NCBI RefSeq assembly: GCF_019352175.1
Contig: NZ_JACBYI010000009.1
Location: forward strand, 62,001 to 126,000
Length of the DNA stretch: 64,000 bases
Direction: 5' to 3'
DNA from: Paenibacillus sp. S150
Lineage (GTDB): Bacteria > Bacillota > Bacilli > Paenibacillales > Paenibacillaceae
Made by a program: the position numbers and the translations under genes. How positions within the stretch are numbered: the stretch's first letter is position 1; every line of letters begins with the position of its first letter. Positions 8,581-16,229 of this stretch are shown one piece after another. The notes beneath the pieces were generated by a model that was not told the DNA's origin, did not search any database, and saw nothing but the letters and a program-made list of their open reading frames with translations.

Positions 8581-8855
8581 CTACTTATAGAACAAAAAAC
8601 AGGAAGCTGTTGGTTTAATTATGCAGAAATATAGAAGTAATTATCTAAAAATGAATAAAGTAATGAATCTTATGTATCAGGGGTAAGATAAAGGAATAAA
8701 AGTCTCTTTGAATATTTTTTAGGGAATATAATTCTCAAGAAGTAGTTTATCTCGGTAATAGAGGACAAAAATCAGGGGCGTGTGTACATGATTTTACATG
8801 TAATTTTGGACGTTATAATACGCAGTTATGATTGAGTGCTAGAGTTTACATCCTT

Positions 8856-9104
8856 TCACCTACTCTCCCCCAACAACTCTCCAACAGAAACCTCTAACGC
8901 CTTTGCAACGGCAACCACCTCATAATCCTGCACAAGTCTATGTTGACCTTCCAGTCTGGATAAACTGGTCGGGCTGATATCTAAACCGAAGGTTTGCAAC
9001 TTGGCGAGAAAATCTTTTTGCTTCATTCGCTTAGCTTTTCGAATAGCTATAACTCGGGTCCCGATGATGTTTTTGTCACCCGGTGGCTCTTGGTGATGCT
9101 TCAT
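8856..9104 (-). CDS. XRE-family helix-turn-helix regulator
   Basis: A small 82-aa DNA-binding protein consisting almost entirely of a Cro/C1-type HTH: IGTRVIAIRKAKRMKQKDFL, then DISPTSLSRLEGQHR as recognition helix, and a VAVAKALEVSVGELLG tail. It has no second domain, so it is probably a simple repressor. It is divergent from the Spo0E-like gene at 9247. The 142-bp region between them holds two copies of CGCATTAAAAT that could be its operators. It could control the neighbouring defence module or the Spo0E-like gene; the sequence does not decide. Confidence 0.85.
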   Translation of the reverse strand: MKHHQEPPGDKNIIGTRVIAIRKAKRMKQKDFLAKLQTFGLDISPTSLSRLEGQHRLVQDYEVVAVAKALEVSVGELLGESR

Positions 9105-9144
9105 TTCGGTGTCGCCTCACAATATTTTATTTAAATTCGATATT

Positions 9145-9197
9145 CGCATTAAAATAATACTTACCTGGCATACAATTTGGTTAATACGCATTAAAAT
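9145..9197. promoter_or_regulatory. direct repeat between xre and spo0E-like genes
   Basis: CGCATTAAAAT occurs exactly at 9145-9155 and 9187-9197, start-to-start 42 bp (four helical turns), in the divergent intergenic region. Helical phasing and position fit binding by the adjacent XRE regulator. This is inference; there is no experimental motif to compare with. Confidence 0.4.
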
Positions 9198-9246
9198 TTC
9201 TGTACATCGTCTACAGACATAGCTTTTCCAGGAAGGAGAGGAAGTA

Positions 9247-9744
9247 ATGCAGCATCTGACGTACAAATATGAGAAGGAGAAGCGTAAGCTGAATGAACTT
9301 GGACAGAAATCACTGGAGCAGGGCATTCCGTTAAGCACCAATGAGACGCTTCAGGCTCAGAGTCGTAAAGTGGACGAACTCATTAATCAGATGTATCAAG
9401 AAAAAAGTGGACATACAGCTTCATTTCGTTTGGAATTCTTTCTTGGGGGAGATGTGGTGAGCTTTCCAGCGTGGTTTATACAAACGATTCAAGGTCGATT
9501 GGATGAGGTGAGCGCACTGATTGAACATCAATCCGAGCCTAGACAAGCTTTTGAAGAAGAGCGCAAAGCTTTTCAAGCTTTGTTTGCCTCCATGGATATT
9601 GCACGTAAGCCGGAGTTTGAGTATTGGGAGGATAAGCTTTCTATAAAGCAATCCGTTATTTATGAACGTCTATATCTGCAAGGGCTCAAGGATGGAATGC
9701 AGCTTGCTAATGCCATTACTGCTTCTTCAGTTTTCTCGGATTAA
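9247..9744 (+). CDS. Spo0E-like aspartyl-phosphate phosphatase domain protein
   Basis: A 165-aa cytosolic protein. Residues about 10-52 fit the Spo0E family: a coiled, charged helix, then NETLQAQSRKVDELINQMY, close to the family pattern (S-x-x-x-D-x-L-I-x-x-Y) that dephosphorylates Spo0A~P. Spo0E proteins are usually 50-85 aa. The extra C-terminal part (EEERKAFQALFASMD to LKDGMQLANAI) is helical and resembles small uncharacterised Firmicute proteins found near phage-type regulators. The start is preceded by AGGAAGGAGAGG. A role in delaying sporulation is plausible but not shown; the usual SQ-x-LD signature is SR-x-VD here, which weakens the call. Confidence 0.6.
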   Translation: MQHLTYKYEKEKRKLNELGQKSLEQGIPLSTNETLQAQSRKVDELINQMYQEKSGHTASFRLEFFLGGDVVSFPAWFIQTIQGRLDEVSALIEHQSEPRQAFEEERKAFQALFASMDIARKPEFEYWEDKLSIKQSVIYERLYLQGLKDGMQLANAITASSVFSD

Positions 9745-9779
9745 GATTGAATTAAAAGGTATACGCATACTTATATCTG

Positions 9780-9803
9780 GACTGTCCGTGCGACAGTCTT
9801 TTT
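9780..9803 (+). terminator. intrinsic terminator after the Spo0E-like gene
   Basis: GACTGTC (9780-9786) and GACAGTC (9792-9798) form a 7-bp stem with a 5-nt loop, directly followed by TTTTT. Confidence 0.85.
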
Positions 9804-9917
9804 CTTGTGAAATTCCGGAATCTTTGACTCAAAACAAACATTCCCGTCTCCCGGACATTTAATAAGCCTATAATAAATTTAATGGTCGAAAAGATGAAAG
9901 AAGGAGAATTACAATCA

Positions 9918-10609
9918 TGAATCACACTATCACGGATATCCGCGTTAATCTAAGCACCGCAGCTTTCAGGCGGATCGTGAGCAGATAGTTGACGAGCGAT
10001 AGAACATAACGTTACGCCTCTACTTATCACAGGAACGAGCCTGAGGAACAGCCAGGAAGCTGCCCGCTATGCCGGGCGTTATCCGGGGAAGCTGTAAGCT
10101 ACTGCGGGAGTTCATCCCCATGATGCGAAGAGCGCAGTGATGAGACGATTACGAAGTAAATCGGGATTTCTAGCAAATCCGGCTGGCGCTTGAGCTTAAT
10201 TTGCCATTATTTCTGCATGAGCGGGAGACTTTTGCAGATTTCTTGGCAATGCATAAGGAACAGCCGGTCCAAAAAGCAGTGGTTTATTGTTTCACCGGGT
10301 CGCAGTCTGAGCTTACAGCTTATATTGAAATGGGGCTTTATATCGGAATCACCGGATGGATCTGTGATGAGCGGAGAGGTAAACACCTGAGAGAGCTTGT
10401 CCGAAAGGATTCCGCTGGATCGGCTCATGATCGAGACGGACGCACCCTTCCTGACCCCCAGGGACTTACAGGAAAAGCCTAAGGATGGGCGGAACAAGCC
10501 TGCCTTCCTGCCGCATATCCCGCAAACTATAGCACGATGTTTAGGCAGATCCATAGAAGAGGCCGCCAAGGCAACTACAGAAACGGCTGCGGAGTTCTTC
10601 GGTATTTAA
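9918..10609 (+). pseudogene. decayed TatD-family metal-dependent hydrolase
   Basis: A good ribosome binding site (AAGAAGGAG) and ATG at 9918 open a frame matching a TatD N-terminus (ITDIRVNLSTAAFR), but it stops after 23 codons. Fragments in changing frames follow: LPLFLHERETFADFLAMHKE (10201 on), AVVYCFTGSQSEL, YIGITGWICDERRG, then in another frame IPLDRLMIETDAPFLTPRDL and the C-terminal HIPQTIARCLG with the stop at 10609. The middle part (about 9960-10190) is scrambled by stops and small indels. TatD proteins are 3'-5' DNases of about 255 aa, and the residual length agrees with one full gene. Several independent frameshifts show that it is not a sequencing slip. Confidence 0.85.
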
Positions 10610-10670
10610 TCGCGCCCCCACTATACCTTTTACCTATAACCAGATATCACTTATAAGTCTTATGTGGATC

Positions 10671-10731
10671 ATCCTCCTCCATGCTAGAATCAAACCATAA
10701 CAGCAAGACATGCGGTGAAATGGAGGAGGAT
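10671..10731 (+). promoter_or_regulatory. anti-Shine-Dalgarno / Shine-Dalgarno hairpin upstream of the YxjG-like gene
   Basis: ATCCTCCTCCAT (10671-10682) is the perfect reverse complement of ATGGAGGAGGAT (10720-10731), which contains the ribosome binding site of the gene starting at 10737. If both are in one transcript, a 12-bp stem would hide the site. A possible -10 (TAGAAT, 10685-10690) lies between the arms and would exclude the first arm from that transcript, so regulation could depend on promoter choice. No S-box or T-box features are visible. Confidence 0.5.
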
Positions 10732-10736
10732 TTTTC

Positions 10737-11897
10737 ATGTGCAATAGATTTCAAATCGTAGGCAGCCTGCTGCGTCCGTCCGGGTTATTGGAATATAAAC
10801 ATCAGATTGAACACCGGGATGATATCCGGTATCCCTTTTACCGGGACTTCCAGGGGTATGAGCAGTGTGAAGCCGAGGCGATTCAGGCTGTAGTCGATAA
10901 AGAAAGAGAAAATGGCCTGTCCGTGCTCACGGATGGAGAATATTCCAAATCGATGTGGCATCTGGACTTTGTCTGGGGCTTCCAGGGAATTGAGCGTTAT
11001 ATTGCGGATCACGGATATTTCTTCAGAGATACAGACGGAACTTCCAAATATGAGACCAGAAAAGATATCGGACTGCGCATTACTGGTGAATTAGGCGGGA
11101 AGAACCATCATTTTATTCATGCCTATAACAAGCTTCAAGCCCATGCCGGCGGCCGTGAAACCAAGCTGTGCGTACCTTCGCCCTCCCATATCTTTGGTGA
11201 GTTATCCTGGTCGGGTAACATTGGCGGCACAGAAGCTGTGTATAAGGATAGACATGAGCTTAAGGACGGCCTTGTTAAGGCGTATAAGGAATTTGTGGGG
11301 GAATTTGCTGCTGCCGGAGGACAGATTCTGCAATTCGACGATTGCTTATGGGAGCTGTTCGCAGATGATAACCCGAATTCTCCATATACCGGCGAGAATA
11401 TCAATCAAGCGGAAGTGCAGGCGCTGGCTGCAGAATTTATTGACATTAACAATACTATCATTGATTACGGTCATAGCCTAGGCCTCAGAATGTGGACGCA
11501 TAACTGCCGCGGCAACTATGATTCCCGCAATATGGGCGGCGGCTCCTATGCCAAGATTGCGAATTTGTTCCTGAAGCAGCTGAAATACGACCGCTTTTTC
11601 CTGGAATGGGATGATGAACGTGCAGGCTCCCTTGAGGCGCTTGAAGTATTCAAGGATAAGCCTGAAACGGAGATAGTACTTGGACTATTGTCTTCCAAAA
11701 CAAATACGCTTGACGATGAGGCCCGTGTAGTCAGAATGCTGGATGAAGCCTCCAAAATTATCGACAAGGACCGGTTATTGCTGTCCCATCAATGCGGCTT
11801 CGCATCCTGCGACGGCGGCAATGAATTAACGGAAGCTGAACAGTGGGCGAAGATTAACCAAGGACAACAGATTGCCCGGCAATATTGGGGTAATTGA
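10737..11897 (+). CDS. YxjG/YxjH-type cobalamin-independent methionine synthase-like protein
   Basis: A 386-aa protein equivalent to the C-terminal catalytic half of MetE, as in B. subtilis YxjG and YxjH. Visible features are an N-terminal FQIVGSLLRPSGLLEYK, the ligand-type segment ENGLSVLTDGEYSKSMW, QFDDCLWELF, the zinc-site stretch MWTHNCRGN and a late LLSHQCGFAS. The His, Cys and Cys pattern of the MetE zinc site is kept. Such proteins transfer methyl groups to homocysteine from unusual donors. The start has a strong site (GGAGGAGG, 5 bp spacing) that can pair with an upstream complement. It is monocistronic, with a terminator directly after. Confidence 0.88.
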   Translation: MCNRFQIVGSLLRPSGLLEYKHQIEHRDDIRYPFYRDFQGYEQCEAEAIQAVVDKERENGLSVLTDGEYSKSMWHLDFVWGFQGIERYIADHGYFFRDTDGTSKYETRKDIGLRITGELGGKNHHFIHAYNKLQAHAGGRETKLCVPSPSHIFGELSWSGNIGGTEAVYKDRHELKDGLVKAYKEFVGEFAAAGGQILQFDDCLWELFADDNPNSPYTGENINQAEVQALAAEFIDINNTIIDYGHSLGLRMWTHNCRGNYDSRNMGGGSYAKIANLFLKQLKYDRFFLEWDDERAGSLEALEVFKDKPETEIVLGLLSSKTNTLDDEARVVRMLDEASKIIDKDRLLLSHQCGFASCDGGNELTEAEQWAKINQGQQIARQYWGN

Positions 11898-11936
11898 TAT
11901 TTAACGTAATTAAATAGGGATATGATTCCCTTCCCG

Positions 11937-11969
11937 GACTGTCGAAGGTATTATCGGCAGTCTTTTTTT
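11937..11969 (+). terminator. intrinsic terminator
   Basis: GACTGTCGA (11937-11945) pairs with TCGGCAGTC (11954-11962) with one G-T pair, followed by seven T. Confidence 0.85.
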
Positions 11970-12038
11970 CTATGAACAGGAAGCTGTGCTTGGCATGCGG
12001 AATTTTGGCGACTTGTATAGCAAGTTCTAGAATTGATA

Positions 12039-12071
12039 TTTAAGTTTGATTTAAGTTAGCTGGGTTATGAT
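12039..12071 (+). promoter_or_regulatory. promoter with 11-bp direct repeats (OmpR-type site)
   Basis: TTTAAG at 12039-12044 and again at 12050-12055 (11-bp period), then 10 bp, then a -10-like TATGAT at 12066-12071. The repeats occupy the place of a -35 box, as in activator-dependent promoters bound by OmpR/PhoB-family regulators. The same geometry occurs at 18770-18802 and 54570-54613. Confidence 0.5.
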
Positions 12072-12149
12072 GTGAATAAATCAAGAATCGGTAATGCTTT
12101 TGAATAAGAAGCAGCTGATTGCAACTGAGTATACAAGGAGTGTTCATTT

Positions 12150-13373
12150 ATGAAACCTAACAAGTTGAAAAGCATACAGGCCATTGCTGTGGCCGCTTTA
12201 CTTACTGCAGCCATCGCCGGATGCTCTAAGGCAGAAGTCGGCAGCGAGGTTACTGCTACAGCCACTGAAACAGCAGCTTCAACGGGGTCGTCAAGCACAA
12301 CGCCGGCAGCGGAAGCTTCCGTGACGGACACACCGGAATTATTCACGGACCGGGATTTGGAACAGTCGGCGGATCTTGCAGCTGCAACACAAATGGATTT
12401 GGTGAGCAATCAAGATGTGACACTGAGCGAGGAAGGCGTGTATGTCTTAAGCGGTGAGGTGAACAATGTGACGATAACGGTTGATGCTGCCGAGGAGGCC
12501 AAAATACAAATTGTCCTTGACGGCGTCAGCATAACTAATGAGGATTCACCTGCCATTTATGTGAAAGCAGCGGATAAAGTATTCGTTACATCCACAGACA
12601 GCGAGAATCACATGGAGGTTACCGGAAGCTATGTGGCGGACGGGGATACCAACTTGGATGCAGTCATTTTCTCAAGAGCGGATATAACCCTGAATGGAAC
12701 CGGGACCTTAGATATTGTATCGAGCCAAGGGAACGGGATTTCTTCAAAGGATGATCTTAAAATTACCGGAGGCGTATATAGCATTCAGTCTTTGGCGGAT
12801 GCACTAGAGGCCAATGATGCCATTCTTATCTATGATGGAACGATTACCATAGATACGGATAAAGATGCCCTGCATAGCGAAAACGAAGAGGATGCTTCCC
12901 TGGGGAATATCTATATTGAAGGCGGCACATTAAATATCACTGCTGCCGATGATGCCATCACGGGCAGCAACATTGTTCAAATCGATGGCGGCACCATTGA
13001 CATTAAGAGCGCCCAAGAAGGCATCGAGGCAAACCATGTCATAGTGAATGATGGTCAGATTACAATGTATGCGGATGATGATGGCATAAACGCCACACAA
13101 AGTGCCAATGCTGATGTAGTGATTGAGGTCAACGGCGGTACGATTAATATAACTATGGCCAGCGGGGACACGGATGCCTTTGATTCAAACGGTGATATTT
13201 ATATTAATGGAGGAACCATTAATATAGAAGCAGCTTCCGCCTTTGACGCGGATGGTACAGCAGAGTTGAATGGCGGCACTGTCACGGTCAATGGAGAGCA
13301 AGTCACTCAAATCACGCAATCACGCGGAGGTGGCGGGGGCGCAGGTGGCGGCAGGGGAGGAAGGGGCTTTTAG
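12150..13373 (+). CDS. beta-helical carbohydrate-binding-domain lipoprotein (DUF4353-like)
   Basis: A 407-aa surface lipoprotein. The signal peptide ends in the lipobox AIAGC (Cys near residue 25), followed by a Thr/Ala/Ser-rich linker. The body repeats short strands of the type GGTINI-x-A-xDDAI (GGTLNITAADDAIT, GGTIDIKSAQEGIE, GGTINIEAASAFDADG), typical of right-handed beta-helix proteins annotated as carbohydrate-binding (DUF4353). It ends in a Gly/Arg-rich tail (GGGGGAGGGRGGRGF). Ribosome binding site AAGGAGTG precedes ATG. The tail resembles the Gly-rich lipoprotein at 56204, and both genes have the same kind of promoter. Function is unknown; a role at the cell surface or in polymer binding is likely. 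Confidence 0.8.
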   Translation: MKPNKLKSIQAIAVAALLTAAIAGCSKAEVGSEVTATATETAASTGSSSTTPAAEASVTDTPELFTDRDLEQSADLAAATQMDLVSNQDVTLSEEGVYVLSGEVNNVTITVDAAEEAKIQIVLDGVSITNEDSPAIYVKAADKVFVTSTDSENHMEVTGSYVADGDTNLDAVIFSRADITLNGTGTLDIVSSQGNGISSKDDLKITGGVYSIQSLADALEANDAILIYDGTITIDTDKDALHSENEEDASLGNIYIEGGTLNITAADDAITGSNIVQIDGGTIDIKSAQEGIEANHVIVNDGQITMYADDDGINATQSANADVVIEVNGGTINITMASGDTDAFDSNGDIYINGGTINIEAASAFDADGTAELNGGTVTVNGEQVTQITQSRGGGGGAGGGRGGRGF

Positions 13374-13461
13374 GAGTCAAGGTGAAAACTCTCACCCGGT
13401 TTCAGCCTCCTGTATCCCCTTAACGTATAATCGCCAGTAAAGCAATTTAATTCGACATGTA

Positions 13462-13811
13462 AGATCCGCAAGCTGCTCTCCACCAAGAGCCGGAAGCATG
13501 CCAATGAGGAAATCGCCGAAGCGCGTGCCGATTATATTTCGGATCATCTGGGGATACACAAACAGGAAGTGATCCGGATTATTCAACTGATGAGAGAGGA
13601 GAACATTCTGGCGGATGCCCAGGAGCTGACCGCCTTTATCAAACGTAAGGTTAACCGCAACCGTTCACTTACCTATCTGAAAATTTTCCGCAAAATCGAG
13701 ATATTCCTACGGGACAACAAGCGGCGCTACAGGCAGGATGACTATGCGGTACTGCGTTTTGTGGAAAACAATGGGCTGAAAAGATACTTTTCGGCCTGTT
13801 TTTTTTGCTGA
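13462..13811 (+). pseudogene. C-terminal remnant of a larger protein, possibly a RecQ-type helicase
   Basis: An open stretch of about 110 codons with no start or ribosome binding site: KIRKLLSTKSRKHANEEIAE, DYISDHLGIHKQEVIRIIQL, MREENILADAQELTAFIK, then NRSLTYLKIFRKIEIFL. It is highly charged and helical, has good codon use and reads into the terminator stem. A protein begins abruptly in the middle, so it is a 5'-truncated gene. The pattern reminds me of the C-terminal region of long RecQ helicases of this group, but that is from memory and weak. Confidence 0.5.
13774..13806 (+). terminator. intrinsic terminator of the decayed gene
   Basis: GGCTGAAAAG (13774-13783) and CTTTTCGGCC (13787-13796), one T-G pair and a 3-nt loop, followed by a run of T. 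It overlaps the end of the remnant ORF. Confidence 0.8.
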
Positions 13812-13854
13812 TTTATAGAAATGCTGATAGAAATGCTGAAGACAAATAAAATAT

Positions 13855-13883
13855 TTTACAAAAAATTTCTAAAGATGTAATAT
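13855..13883 (+). promoter_or_regulatory. sigma-A-type promoter of the GH43 gene
   Basis: TTTACA (13855-13860), a 17-bp spacer and TAATAT (13878-13883). It gives a leader of about 150 nt before the GH43 start. The leader is A-rich and shows no strong fold. Confidence 0.6.
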
Positions 13884-14038
13884 AAATGGTAAGGAATATA
13901 TTGGTATATTAACTTCATGGGATAAGTATTTTGTTAGGAGAATAGAGGTGAAATTATAAAAAATACAAATTAGAGAGAGTGCGGATGAAAAAAGATGTGT
14001 TAGGGACAGTCTAAACTATTTTAATAAAAGGAGGTTTA

Positions 14039-16057
14039 ATGAAATTGCATAGGAATTTAAAAATGGGGTTAATACTTGCACTGGTTTTTATGCTTCAATT
14101 TCCGCTCAGCCTATTAGAAGGAAGCAACGTCGCAGATGCGGCAGCGATAAGTACAACGAGAACATCGGTCCATGATCCGTCTATCGTAAAATCGGGCAAT
14201 AATTACTATATTTTTGGTTCCCATATGGCCAATGCCGTTAGCTCGGATCTGGCTTCCTGGAGTAATTTTACCACAAATATTAACAGCAATTATTCCAGTA
14301 TTTTTTCAGTAGGGGGCGCCTGGGCAGCCAGGGGCAGCAGTGATTATGATATCAGCGGAAACCTTTGGGCGCCGGACGTGATATATAACCCCGCTATGGG
14401 CAAATGGTGTATGTACATGAGCGTTAACGGCAGTAATTATTACTCGTCCATTGCGTTAGCTACTGCGGACAGCATCACGGGGCCTTATACTTACGCAGGT
14501 ACAGTGGTGTATTCGGGGTTTACCAATTCCTCGGAAGCAGGCGCAACTGACTATGCGGCGGTTACAGGATCTAATTCGGTTGCGGGCAGGTATGTATCAG
14601 GAGGTTCCTGGAACGCAGCTTACGGGCCCAATGCCATAGACCCGGCGCTGGTGTATGATAAGAACGGACAGCTTTGGATGAGTTACGGTTCCTGGTTTGG
14701 CGGAATCTTTTTGCTGAAGCTGGATAACCAGACCGGATTAAGAGATTATTCTTATACCTATCCTACGGCAGCTAATTCCTCTGACCAGTATTTTGGCACA
14801 CGGCTTTCCGGCGGATACGGCAATACGGGAGAAGGTTCCTATATTGTCTGGGACCAGGCAGCAGGGTACTATTACATGTATGTATCCTATGGCGGTCTTG
14901 ACGCAACTTCAAATTTCGGAGGTTACCATATACGTGTGTTCCGCTCAACAAACATTGCGGGACCTTATACGGACGCAGCGGGCAACACGGCTATCTGTAC
15001 AAGCAGCAATGCCGACCAGACAACCAAGGGGATAAAGCTGTTCGGTAATTATACCTTGTCTTCCTTAAATAATGTAAGCGATTCCGAACTAAGCGGCAAC
15101 GGTTACAAATCGCCGGGGCATAATTCGGCTTTTATTGATTCCGGCGGGCAGAGGTACCTGGTATACCACACCAGATTTAACCATGGCAATGAGTACCACC
15201 AGGTAAGGGTGCACCAGCAATTTTTAAATGCTGACGGATGGCCGGTTACTGCGGTGTATGAATATTTAGGCAGTGAAATATCCCAAACCGGATATCAAAC
15301 CAGCGAAATTGTTGGTTATTACGATTTTATTAACCATGGGAACAGCGCAACAACCGCAAATACGGGAATGCTTCCTACCGTTTCGGTATCATTGAATGCT
15401 GACGGAACCATATCCGGCGCCTATAGCGGCACATGGTCCCATACACCGGGAACTTATTACAGCACTATGGTTATTGGCGGTGTGAGCTATAAAGGGGTTT
15501 TCTTTAAACAGTATGATGAATCCTCATCACACAAAGAAACAATGACCTTTTCATTAATTGGTTCCAATGACCAGTCGGTCTGGGGTTCAAAAACCGGTAC
15601 ACCATCCTCAAATACCCTTGACGGGGATTATTACATTAAGAACTATTTCAGCGGATTATATCTGGATGTGGCTGACGGCAATGCAGCGGATGGAACAGGT
15701 ATTCAGCAGTATGATTTTAACGGCAGCCATGCCCAGATATTCCGTTTGGTATCCGACGGCAGCGGATATTATTCCATTTTAACAGGGGCATCGAATTATA
15801 CAAGCGGCATAGATGTGGAAAATGGAAGCCCTGCTGACGGCACCAATATCATCCAGTGGACTTACTGGGGAGGAGATATGCAGAAGTATGAAATTGTTGA
15901 AGCAAGAACCGGTCTGTATGCGATTAAGACAAAAGCATCCTCAAGCGCATCCAGTTTGGAAGTTTATAATTGGAGCACAGTATCCGGAGGGCCGATAGTC
16001 CAATGGACTTATTGGGGCGGAGATGTCCAGCTCTGGTATTTGGAACCGGCGAATTAG
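14039..16057 (+). CDS. secreted GH43 endo-alpha-1,5-L-arabinanase with C-terminal ricin-type (CBM13-like) domain
   Basis: A secreted 672-aa enzyme expected to cut arabinan side chains of pectin. The signal peptide (about 1-36, ending ADAAA) is followed by a five-bladed GH43 domain with the three acidic residues visible: Asp46 in VHDPSIV, Asp201 in NAIDPALVYD and Glu265 in GEGSYIV. WAPDV and the late PGHNSAFID stretch also fit arabinanases. A beta-sandwich (about 415-515, VSLNADGTISGAYSG to KGVFFKQYDE) corresponds to the usual GH43 C-terminal domain. Residues 525-672 form a ricin-B-type lectin with repeated QWTYWGGD units. The start has AAAGGAGG just upstream. It is monocistronic, with its own promoter and terminator. 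Confidence 0.93.
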   Translation: MKLHRNLKMGLILALVFMLQFPLSLLEGSNVADAAAISTTRTSVHDPSIVKSGNNYYIFGSHMANAVSSDLASWSNFTTNINSNYSSIFSVGGAWAARGSSDYDISGNLWAPDVIYNPAMGKWCMYMSVNGSNYYSSIALATADSITGPYTYAGTVVYSGFTNSSEAGATDYAAVTGSNSVAGRYVSGGSWNAAYGPNAIDPALVYDKNGQLWMSYGSWFGGIFLLKLDNQTGLRDYSYTYPTAANSSDQYFGTRLSGGYGNTGEGSYIVWDQAAGYYYMYVSYGGLDATSNFGGYHIRVFRSTNIAGPYTDAAGNTAICTSSNADQTTKGIKLFGNYTLSSLNNVSDSELSGNGYKSPGHNSAFIDSGGQRYLVYHTRFNHGNEYHQVRVHQQFLNADGWPVTAVYEYLGSEISQTGYQTSEIVGYYDFINHGNSATTANTGMLPTVSVSLNADGTISGAYSGTWSHTPGTYYSTMVIGGVSYKGVFFKQYDESSSHKETMTFSLIGSNDQSVWGSKTGTPSSNTLDGDYYIKNYFSGLYLDVADGNAADGTGIQQYDFNGSHAQIFRLVSDGSGYYSILTGASNYTSGIDVENGSPADGTNIIQWTYWGGDMQKYEIVEARTGLYAIKTKASSSASSLEVYNWSTVSGGPIVQWTYWGGDVQLWYLEPAN

Positions 16058-16075
16058 CACATCATTTCTGACAAA

Positions 16076-16118
16076 GAGTGCCCGTACAGGTGTTGACTGG
16101 TATGGGTGCTCTTTTTTT
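16076..16118 (+). terminator. intrinsic terminator after the GH43 gene
   Basis: GAGTGCCCGTAC (from 16076) pairs with GTATGGGTGCTC (ending 16112) with G-T and mismatched pairs, followed by seven T. Confidence 0.75.
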
Positions 16119-16181
16119 GCTGATCTCTTCCAACTGGCGCTTTACAGAAAGAGCTTGCTCTGTTTATTTCTTGCGGCAGGG

Positions 16182-16190
16182 TGATATAAT
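16182..16190 (+). promoter_or_regulatory. extended -10 promoter of the LLM monooxygenase gene
   Basis: TGATATAAT (16182-16190) is a perfect extended -10 (TG-n-TATAAT). No good -35 is visible, which such promoters tolerate. It gives a leader of about 33 nt to the ATG at 16230. Confidence 0.6.
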
Positions 16191-16229
16191 GACGTGAGAA
16201 AGTTAATATTTAAAATTTGGAGGGTTAGC

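Noticed and set aside
10610..10736. SAM or T-box riboswitch upstream of the methionine-synthase-like gene
   Set aside because: The gap after the tatD remnant is only 127 bp, and no conserved core, T-box sequence or terminator/antiterminator pair is visible. Only the simple anti-Shine-Dalgarno pairing is supported.
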